Source: Gnetum montanum (Eukaryota > Streptophyta > Gnetopsida > Gnetales > Gnetaceae). From it: 64,000 nucleotides of DNA. Location: assembly GCA_015680685.1 (NCBI GenBank), contig MNCI01004170.1:328821-392820 (forward strand), read 5' to 3'. Position numbers and translations under genes: made by a program. Below the pieces are notes generated by a model. It did not search any database and was not told where the DNA came from. It saw only the letters and a program-made list of their open reading frames with translations. Below are positions 55,870-64,000 of the stretch, piece by piece. Position 1 is the first letter of the stretch. Each line of letters starts with the position of its first letter.

Positions 55870-56800
55870 AGAGGTAGAGGTGTTAGTAGAGTGCATGGCT
55901 ACTCAAGAATCCTTGAATGATTTTACCTATTGAATGTTGATCAAAATGAGCTTCTGTGGATAACTAGGATGGTATATTTGCATGACATCAAATTTGAATG
56001 TAGAATGTATGATGTACAATCCTTCTCTAACTATTTAAATTTAGTATGTTAGCATATATATATGACATCCCAATAAAGAACCTTATCTCTTGATTAGAAT
56101 TCTACTCGTCAAATCATTGATCTTGAGTGTTGTTCTATGGTTTTCATCTAGCATGTTGAGGTTCGTAAGTCACTCTTTTCATTGTAGACTAATATTAAGG
56201 TTAAGTTCATAAGTAGTGATTAGTAATGTAGATTTATTTGAATTAGAAGTTTTGGTAATTTATCATACACTAATTCATACAACAAGTATCCTATAGGAAG
56301 TTCCTAAATGGAGTGGTAAGCCCATAAGTCATTGTTAAGTTTTATGGTCCAAGTTTTTCTATATTACTAATCATCTTAGTAAGGATTCATGTAATCTTAG
56401 TGTTAGTCACTTTAGCTTGATCATTGACTTTGGGATGATAAGGTGTAGTAAATTTATGTTTCATCCCTAAATGTCTTATTAGTTTCTAAAGATAGTACTT
56501 GTAAAATGGTTATCATTATCAGAAATAAGTGCTCCTGGAATGTGACACTTATTTACCACATATTGCTAAAAGAATCTTGTAGTTGTTACCATGATATAAC
56601 TAACTATGGCTATAAATTCTACTTATTTCATATAATATTCTACGATAATAATAATGTAGGATTTCTTATTTGAAAAGGGTATGATAGGATCTATGAAATT
56701 AATTCTTCACAATTTGAATGACTTTAATGATTGAATTCATTATTGAGGATTCTTACACCTTACAGTTATCCCATGATTGTGTTGATACCTTTTTCTAAAC
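55870..56800 (-). pseudogene. int: Gypsy-type integrase fragment of element J
   Basis: In minus-strand order: RYQHNHGITVR (end of the zinc domain, near 56790), INFIDPI, IIIIVEYYMK, AMVTT-like words, CHIPGALISDNDNHFTSTIF (56545-56487), YHPKSM-like near 56440, then NLDHK, SYELVYG-like and LNMLDENHRTTLK near 56150. The first catalytic Asp is Glu (VEYY) and the third Glu appears as Lys (TNTK). The middle Asp is kept. Many stops. It ends abruptly near 56800 against plus-strand element I. The rest of J may lie left of C. Confidence 0.75.
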
Positions 56801-58215
56801 AAAAAAATTGATGAACATCTATGAATATTTTTGGTCAAAAACTTCTTGCCATGAAGTAGAGTTACATGTCTACTACTTGATCCATGCACTGGTTGCTTAT
56901 GATACTCGATACAATGAGATTAAGAGGCACTACTTATCCATGTTTTTCTTCTTGAATAATTGGAGACATTACCTCTTTAGCAGCCAAATTAATGTCATAT
57001 GAAAGGATAGCATACTAAGAGCCATAATGACTAACATATACGAGAGTAGCCATATAGCTTGGTGGAAGGTTATAACAGTTGAGTTTGACCTACACTACAT
57101 CTCCCAAGCCTCAATAAAAGGTCAAGCTATAGCCATGCAACTCACAACTTTCCCAATTGAGGATAATGCAGCCATAGATATTGAATTCCCTTATGATCAT
57201 GTTAGCAGTGTTAACAAGGTACCCAAAGAACATTAAGCCATCATGCATTTTGACAGAGCTTCAATTATCCATGAAGCAACACTACCCTCTAGTAAGATCC
57301 AATCTTTCACCTATCGTTTCCAATTTTCATGCACTAACAATGTAGTAGAATATGAAGGATTAGTCAGAGGAATGATGGTAGCTTATAACCTAGAAATTAC
57401 ACATTTAATAATCTACACAAGCAAGGCTAGTGGCTAACCAAGTGATAGAAATCTACACATGTAAGGCTAAGCATTTACAACCTTACTACAATCTAGCCAA
57501 AAAACTCATGCTATAGTTTATAGATGTTGGTATCCAATACATTCCCTAAACTAAGAACACTTTAGCTAATGTCATTACAACCTTAGCCCTAAGTGTGATG
57601 CCAAATGTGTTTAGAAAGTTACCTACCTTGATGGAGAATTGTGTTCTTCCCATCACATAGAACATTAAAGGAACCTCTATAGCCACCATTAACAACACCC
57701 CTCAATAATAGTGATATGATGACATCAAGATTTACCCAATACATGATGAACCCTCATAGAACCTAACTACTTCTCAAAAGGACATTGTACGTAAATGATC
57801 AAAACATTATGTCATTATGACCAATAACACATTATCTTGAAGATCCTATGATGGCATATTGCTAGTATGATTGGACAAAGCCAAAGTATGCATAGTCCTT
57901 GAGCATGTTCATGAGGACATGTGTGGGGGACATATAGGACCTAAAGCCCTGTGTGCAAAGATTAAATGATTAGAATACTATTGGTCCTATACGGAAATCA
58001 ACTGCTTGGAGAAGGTTAGTTTCTTATGACACTTATCAACGGTATAGCAACTTAATACATATGCCACTAACTAAATTACATACCACTTAGATCGCATGGC
58101 CATTTCAAAGATAGGAAATCAACATAGTTGGACCAATAATGCCTAAATCTGTTGCAAGGCATAGTTTCATCATCACCACAACCAAGTATTTTACAAAGTG
58201 GGTTGAAGCTATTAT
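56801..58215 (+). pseudogene. RNase H and integrase fragment of Tat-like element I
   Basis: Plus-strand order: VELHVYYLIHALVAYDTRYN and EIKRHYLSMFFFLNN (56860-56990), EFDLHYISQASIKGQAIAMQ (57078-57140), a second RNase H with MHFDRASIIHEATL (57243) and CTNNVVEYEGLVRGMM, then the integrase zinc domain EHVHEDMCGGHIGPKALCAK near 57900 and core start EINIVGPIMPKS and TTKYFTKWVEAII up to 58215. It is cut there by the LTR of E. Two RNase H domains in series are a Tat-lineage trait. It is a separate copy from A, because A has its own version of the same region. Confidence 0.8.
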
Positions 58216-58643
58216 TGACTTTTTGGTATGTCAAAACATTAAAGAAAATGAAGAATGTAAATTGTATGTATGCAATGATAATTTTGTAGGGCCATGAAAA
58301 AGAACTTCACATGGAGATATGAGATTTCAAGAAATGAGATCTACATTAAGTTGTCAAAATGAAGCCTACATGGACAAGATAAGAGCATGGATGAAAACGA
58401 AGTCTACAAGCCAAAATAAAGTGATGACAAAACACCCTGAAGAAGAGCTCAAAGCTTGTACAGGGTATGGTGCCACTCAAATCACATTTTGAAAAAACAA
58501 AGTCTAGAGGTGTGCATGGATTCTACCACTGAATGTGGACATATCCAAGTTAGGGAACCACCTAAAATTGGTGTGCTTTTATGGTTGGAGTAATTTTAAA
58601 ATTGGAAACTTATTCAATCCCTAGTCTAAGTTCTTGATCCGCA
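58216..58643 (+). repeat. 5' LTR of element E
   Basis: It starts TGACTTTTTGGTATGTCAAA and ends TTGATCCGCA, next to the PBS. Its terminus matches those of F and H. At 428 bp it is much shorter than the ~1.1-kb D and F LTRs and lacks their palindrome cluster, so an internal deletion is likely. Confidence 0.8.
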
Positions 58644-58645
58644 AG

Positions 58646-58657
58646 TGGTATCAAACC
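58646..58657 (+). other. Primer-binding site of element E (initiator tRNA-Met)
   Basis: TGGTATCAAACC, 2 nt after the LTR. The expected PBS is TGGTATCAGAGCC; differences are consistent with G-to-A change and a small loss. Confidence 0.85.
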
Positions 58658-58696
58658 TTGGTACTCTCAAGTTCATGTTTCAAATTTCAAGAGTGA

Positions 58697-61400
58697 ACTA
58701 TGGAGGGGATGTCCTACATGAAGCCACTGATTTTTGATGGGTTTGACTTTGCATATTAAAAGGCAAGGATGCAAAGCTTCTTTGAGTCTATGAAATTCAA
58801 AGTATAAGAATCAATCCTTCAAGGCTACACACTACCCATCGACAATGCCTCAAAAGCTCTCAAGCCACAAAACAAATGGACTATTGAAGAAAAAGATAAG
58901 CTCATGTATGACTCTAAAGAAAGAATTTTTATATTTTGCATTAAATAAAAAAAATTAATAGAACAGCTAGGTGTAAGATTGCTAAGGAAATATAGAAAAT
59001 TTTAAAGGCTACTTATGAGGGCAAGTCTGAGGATCATTTTTAACTTAGAAATGTGGGGGATGAATAAGTTCCCCAAATAAAAAATTCTTTGAAGCAAAGC
59101 ACATACTAAATTTAACGTGATTCCCCAACTTGGATAGTTCACACTCGAAGGGTAGTTTGCTAGCACACCTCTAGTCTTTTTTCCTTCCAAAATGTGGTTT
59201 GAAGTGTACCACACCCTATATAAGCTCTAAGCTTCACTTCAGAGTGATTCAATGCTACAACTGCACTCAACCTTGCAAGGTTTTGACAAGCTTAGAATGT
59301 GGTTTCTAGGATCTCATAACCTTTACAATTTGAGCTTGACTTTGGAGTACTATGGCACTACACCAACACTCAATTCCATAGGATCCTAACAAGCTCAAGC
59401 AAGATGCCTTCTCACAAGAAGCACATCAATTTCACAGGGCAACAATAGATAATAATAATCACAAGTAAAGAATGCAACTAAGTTTGTTGATCCTTAGACT
59501 TTAAGGTACAGCTCACTTTGACTAATTACAATAGACAAAAGATTGTATAATGAGGAACAAAAAGATTACATGAATTGCTTGATGAATACAATGAAAGTAT
59601 ATAATGCTTGCACATTTTTCAATGAGAATGAAGTCTTCTTATAGCTCATATGTTTCCAAAATCATCTTAGAATTCATGCAACGACTAATTAACAATCATT
59701 GGAGATGTCTTCTCTGAGGCAGAGACATCTTTTTGCAATGGACCTTCATTATAGGAAGATGTATTCTTCAAGATTAAGAAATATTTCTACAATGAACCTT
59801 CATTCTACAAAGACGTCTTCTTTTCATGAAAAAAATCTTTCTATCCAAAAAGATGCATGCTATTTTCTAGAGACATCTTCTCTTGTGCTACCCAAGACAT
59901 CTTCTTTTCCTTAGAGACGTCTTCACTTGATGATAGATGTCTGCTATTTCTACAAGATGTCTTCTCTAAAAATAATTCTTCAATGTTACTGCTACCTTTT
60001 AAGCACTTTGAAGTCTTTGTTCCTTATTCATGTTCTTGAACCTCCATATTCCTTCTTATCTTAATCCAAGTCCTACAAACACAACAATCACATAAACACA
60101 CAAACATCCTTGTGCTCCATTTTCTAAACATTTTGACATACCAAAAGGTCAACAACATCTATATTTAAACAATAAAAACTCTTAGTTTTACAAAGCAAAT
60201 ATGACAAGCTTAGAATGAAGGAAGGAGAAAAGATTAAGGATTACTTCTCTAGGGAAAACGATCTTGTCGTAGTAATTAGAGAAAATGGCAAGAACTTCCC
60301 TAAAGTGATGTAATTATAAAAATGAGTAGAACATTATAGCTCAAGTTTAGATCCAAGGGCACTACTATGGAAGAAATTAGAGACTTTTCAATCCTTAAAC
60401 TTGCGGAGCTTCAAAGTACTTTGATTGCTTATGAGATGAATCTCATAAGTGAAGGAGTGATAAAGGAAAAGCCTATTGCTCTAAAATTAGCATTAAAAGA
60501 AAAGGAGCAGTTTGAACAAGAAACAAATAGTGAAGATGAAATAGCTCTTCTATCAAGAAGAGTTTAAAGACTTTTTACAAGAAAAGGGAGAGGCTTCAAC
60601 CAACTAGGATCCTTTCAATGCAAAGGTTAAGAGAAAGGTAAAAATTCTACAAATTCAAATTTTGATACATTTTCCATAGAATGTTGGGTATGTGGTGGAA
60701 GAGGCCATGTGGCCTTTGAATGTCCTAGCATTAGTAGGTTGCAATAGAGAGATAAAAATGAAGTTGAATCAAAAAAGACAAACTTTTACACTAGCTGGGA
60801 CGATGGATAACAAAGTGAGGAAGAGGTAGATAACACTAAAAAGGATTCACATCTCATCTGAATGGCTCTCACAAATGATGATTACACAAGCAAAGATGAG
60901 GACCAAGTAATTAAAACTGATGAGAGGAAAGATATGATCTTTTGTGCAATGAACTATTGTAGTTCCAAAATCTTTGTATAAATCTAAAGGAGGTTGTGAA
61001 AGAAAAAGATCAAGATTTATCTCTACTTAACACAAGATATTTAGACCTCTTACAAGAAAACTCAAACCTAAGGGCTAAGAATGAAAAACTAACCTTGTCT
61101 TATGAGTACATGGAAAGGGAACTATTAGATACCAAACTGGTGAATGAAAGACTAGTCAAAGGGAAAGAATCCCTTCACATCATGTTGGGACAAGGAAGAA
61201 GTGCACATGATAAAAGTGGACTAAAATGCTACCAACAAGAGAAACATCTACACAAAATTCATCCAAACAAGAGACTACACCAAATATTGAAGTGTCAACT
61301 AGTACTACATCCAAATAAAGAGTATCTCCAAGGTTTGATCACTTTAACCAAAATAAAAAGGTTAGATGTTACTATTGTAATAGATTGGGAATAAGCAATG
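58697..61400 (+). pseudogene. gag: Gag of element E, split by LTR F
   Basis: N-terminal part 58697-59027: MEGMSYMKPLIFDGFDFAY, ARMQSFFESMKFKV and NKWTIEEKDKLMYDSK, the copia gag start. After LTR F it continues from about 60195 with KYDKLRMKEGEKIKDYFSRE and KLAELQSTLIAYEMNL, then the zinc knuckle CWVCGGRGHVAFEC (60687-60728) and a coiled coil (60996-61394) with LLQENSNLRAKNEKLTLSYE and LVKGKESLHIMLGQGRSAHD, a Sirevirus gag signature. A second CYYC knuckle start is near 61369 in another frame. Stops and frameshifts are present. Confidence 0.85.
59028..60155 (-). mobile_element. F: solo LTR (minus strand) of a D-like copia element
   Basis: 1128 bp, from TGAGGATC to GGTCAACA (minus-strand TGTTGACC...GATCCTCA), colinear with the D LTRs. 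It interrupts the gag of E. Flanks AAGTC and ACATC agree in 3 of 5 positions, so the target duplication is decayed or absent. Ten palindrome-derived motifs lie at 59700-59970, two intact (AGACGTCT at 59811 and 59915). Confidence 0.8.
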
Positions 61401-61450
61401 GGATTGTAATTTAAAATATTATCACATGAACACCTTGTCATATCATAAGA

Positions 61451-62049
61451 CTTCTTTATCTTCTCAAAATGCACCTAGAAAGAAAGTCTTGTAGAACAAG
61501 AAGAAATGAAGAACAAATCAAAAGGGCAAGAAGAACAAAAAGGTGTGGAGAATTAAACGAAAGTAAGTAAGTAAAAGAACCTTCATCAACAATTTTTTGA
61601 AAGGGAGTCAAACATTAGAATTAGAAGAAATTTGCATGAAAGAAGGACCTATAAAAGAAGAACCTCATTCAAAAATTCCATAGACATCTTCATCTCCATC
61701 AACAAGCAAGGTAAGTAGAGGTAAGTCTTTATCTCATTTAGAATTTATTTTAAACTATAATTCATGGTAGCTATCCCATAAACCTTTTCTTACTGAGATG
61801 TCTACCATTAGACATCTATAGAGAAGGATAGACATCTACATCATGAGTTAGACATCTATATGAGTTTTCAATAGATGCAACATAGACATCTACTAGTCAA
61901 GAGAGGCATCTATCTTTTCATAGAAAAAAGCCCTCAATGACCATGATTACATAAAGCCAATAATTCATTTTTTCCTCATTTTTCCACACTAAGAGTAGAT
62001 GATCAAGGCTTCTTCAATAGTGGTGATTTATGAATCTTCTCTCAAATTA
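61451..62049. other. Unassigned stretch with TAGACATCTA cluster
   Basis: No ORF. Four exact TAGACATCTA motifs (61809, 61829, 61849, 61883) plus AGATGTCT at 61796 suggest the U3 of another Sirevirus-like LTR, but no LTR ends were found. Confidence 0.5.
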
Positions 62050-62440
62050 ATGGCTCATAAGAAGATTGCAATATTCATGGATCCTCCTAGGAGGAATAAG
62101 AAGTCGAAGGGAGCATCTTCTAGCATTGCAAATTCTTATACTCCTTAGTTTCGCTCCACCGATGCTCATCACAGATTTGAGGTAACTCATTCTATCACTA
62201 TCATCTCTGAGAGATCCCATTGTTTTCAGCAATGCTGTTAGAATGAACTTATGGTATTTTTCCAAGTTTTAAACTAGTTGTCCGTTATTTCTATGAACTT
62301 TTGTATCCCTGAGATTCTCATCATGGCATAACAATGACATGTTTGCTTAAACAAGGAGGTCTTCATGCTTTGTGCTTAGACTACTAGTTGCTTGATGATG
62401 TTTAGAGGAACTAACACTTTGTTCTTGGGCTTCTTTGATC
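62050..62440 (+). pseudogene. N-terminal fragment of an unidentified transposon-type ORF
   Basis: The plus strand reads MAHKKIAIFMDPPRRNKKSK, GASSSIANSYTP, FRSTDAHHRFEVTHSI and TIISERS, then a decayed tail with several stops. The pattern, a basic Ser-rich start then a region ending in an ERS-type word, recalls the N-termini of extra ORFs found in plant Tat-like and related elements. It is not gag, RT or integrase. A minus-strand frame over the same bases is likely a shadow. Confidence 0.3.
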
Positions 62441-62529
62441 ACTTAGCTCTCTTTTTTTCTGAGAGTCATTGATTTGCTTGACTTTAGGCTACATTGGCAT
62501 TTTGGCTTTCTTGGCATTTTTCTCCCTCT

Positions 62530-62582
62530 CCACCCCTAACACCCCCCACCCAACCAACAACACCCCACCCTCTTTTTCTCCA
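62530..62582 (-). repeat. G-rich stretch on the minus strand
   Basis: The minus strand has at least five runs of three or more G, including GGGTGGGGTG and GGGTGGGGGGTG. It could form a G-quadruplex or be a polypurine tract of element L. It marks the left limit of similarity to the 3' region of C. Confidence 0.4.
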
Positions 62583-62589
62583 ACAATTG

Positions 62590-64000
62590 TTTTAGAGCAA
62601 AACCTTCATTAGGTTATGTTGCCAAAGCTAAATTTTCGTTTTCTCACTAAATGATATGTGTTACCTTCAGTGAACTTGATTAGTGAACCATGTCAAGAAT
62701 GTTACATGACCATGGAGGATGAATGTTAAACATAGGTTTTCATTGTTAACAAGTTAAAGGGGGCTGCAGTTTTCCTATGGGGTTATGGCTCAGAAGGGGT
62801 AACAGAAGTAATGTGAGGTAAGCACTATTGGCAAGGTTGAACAAGCTAATTGAACCTCATGCATTGAGATCATATGGTAACTCACCATTGTGATGGCTCC
62901 AAGCTTATCCTACAAACATAACTCCAAGCGTACAAGAAAATAAGTTAATGACTACATTTAATTACAATTGATTACATGAGACAACAAGAAAATATAGGCC
63001 ATTATTGATTATAATTAAGAGAATATGAGAGCTTTGTGTCTTATTATGTAGCCTTATATAAAGTTTGTAGTATTTTGAGATGCTAAAAAAAAAAGATAGG
63101 AGGTCATGTAGGCTCGCTTGTCAAAGGCTATGAGATCAATCAACATCACATACTCATTCAAACCTATAAACAAAAGGCCACCAACAATAAAAGCATAACA
63201 TGTCACCATTAGAAGTAATAAGGGTTGTGTGAAGGTTTTTATGTTACCTTGTAGGGGTTTGATGATGCCCTAAGCAAACTAAGATTCTAGTGAGGAACTT
63301 GATTTTAAGGTTTTCTCCCCACCATTATGGGTTATGATGGGAATTTTGACTAATGAATCCTTTGTGATGTTCCTAGCCTCAAGATTAAGAGCAATTAGGC
63401 CATTCCAAGCATTAAGGCTACATGGTCAAAAGGCTTCTAGGCTCTAGGTTTTGACATTCAAAGTCAACTTGCTTGAACAACATCACCAAAAGGATCTACC
63501 TAGGTTTAGAGGCTAGTTGAATTGCTTCCTCACCTCCCTAGCTCAATACTACATGTCAACATAAGCATATCAAGTGGCATTTGTATGATATAATTTTATT
63601 AAACAATGTTAAAATAATGCAAAATACTACAATAATAAAGCATGATAAAGCAAAATAAAGTCAAAACAAAGGTAAATAAGGTAAAATAGGGCAAAACAAG
63701 TTAAAGTGAGGTAAAAACAAAGTAAGTCAGGGTCAAAACAAGGTAGAATAATGCCCAAATGATGTCAAGTAAAATAAGGTCAAACTAAGGTAGTACTACA
63801 ACATGAGGTAAAATAATGTAAACCAATGTAAAATAAAACGAAATAAGGTTTAAAAAAAAGCACAACTAGGTCCAAAAATATTATTACTTTAATCCTTTTT
63901 TTTTTAATATTGCAATCAAATTTATTTATTTTTGCAAATATCCCTTTAGGGCTTCAATATTCATTTACGTGGAAGGGGAAATAAGCATTTCTATCCTATA
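62590..64000 (-). mobile_element. Element L: third A/C-family element, pol-less end, partial
   Basis: On the minus strand the order is TTTGAC-rich tract (63860-63600), the word TGCCACTTGATATGCTTATG and AG at 63550-63549, a linker reading LNLEARNITKDSLVKIPI and KPLQGNIKTF (63400-63250), then C-like non-coding sequence with GTGAGTTACCATATGATCTC near 62880. As in C, the linker loses similarity just after NIK and no RT follows. The element continues beyond the window. Confidence 0.65.

Larger units (their letters stand above)
58216..61450 (+). mobile_element. Element E: Sirevirus-like copia element, 5' part only
   Basis: A 428-bp 5' LTR, initiator tRNA-Met PBS and gag are present; protease onward is not seen. 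It inserted in the integrase of I after ATTAT. LTR F splits its gag at 59028-60155. The right limit is not defined. Confidence 0.75.

Noticed and set aside
58216-60155. Apparent ~22-bp terminal inverted repeats (TTGACTTTTTGGTATGTC ... GACATACCAAAAGGTCAA) as a DNA transposon
   Set aside because: The left end is a plus-strand copia LTR followed by an initiator tRNA-Met PBS and gag; the right end is the terminus of a separate minus-strand LTR (F). The inverted look comes from two related LTRs in opposite orientation.
62047-62265. Minus-strand ORF of 72 codons with Arg-rich C-terminus
   Set aside because: The plus strand over the same bases gives a better protein-like start and longer continuity.

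Overview
The window is nuclear DNA of a seed plant. It is AT-rich, has no intact host gene, and is built almost entirely of old, nested LTR retrotransposons whose reading frames carry stops and frameshifts. Plant-specific lineages are recognisable: Ty3/gypsy Tat-like and Athila-like elements and Ty1/copia Sirevirus-like elements. Primer-binding sites match plant tRNA-Asn, tRNA-Asp and initiator tRNA-Met, and there are fragments of plant PPR and ABCC transporter genes. The heavy decay (C-to-T and G-to-A stops, roughly 5 to 20 % LTR divergence by eye) suggests a genome that keeps old elements, such as a gymnosperm or a basal or slow angiosperm; the species cannot be named from this. No tRNA, rRNA or CRISPR was seen.

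Layout. (1) 1-4735: unassigned DNA, then element G, a non-autonomous element with one decayed charged/coiled-coil ORF, a polypurine tract and a 3' LTR. (2) 5330-32208: element A, Tat-like, plus strand: LTR end, tRNA-Asn PBS, gag, protease, a 7.5-kb spacer with a decayed antisense ORF, the protease-RT linker, then RT and RNase H. (3) 17849-30323: element B, Athila-like, minus strand, inserted inside the pol linker of A. Its ~2.3-kb LTRs both carry pieces of a PPR gene and of an ABCC1/2-like transporter. (4) 32214-33165: H, a copia-type LTR sitting in A. (5) 35995-55412: element C, same family as A, flanked by a CATTT target duplication, with gag and protease but no RT, RNase H or integrase, and with a PPR fragment inside. 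(6) 36263-42230: element D, Sirevirus-like, minus strand, inserted in the 5' LTR of C. (7) 55870-58215: minus-strand gypsy integrase (J) abutting plus-strand Tat-like RNase H/integrase (I). (8) 58216-~61450: element E, Sirevirus-like, inserted in the integrase of I and itself split by a reverse-oriented LTR, F (59028-60155). (9) 61460-64000: a cluster of palindrome-derived motifs, an unidentified ORF start, and the minus-strand end of a third A/C-family element, L, with the same pol deletion as C.

Relationships. The insertion order is readable: D into C, C into older DNA (J), E into I and F into E, B and H into A. The most interesting signals are: host gene pieces carried in the LTRs of B; a long protease-to-pol spacer in the A/C/L family that ends in a repeated TTTGAC-rich tract and a conserved AG, reminiscent of the Ogre intron; a shared pol-less form (C and L); and arrays of ACGT-core palindromes in Sirevirus-like LTRs that decay at their central CpG. 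Three single N characters appear to hide missing sequence.
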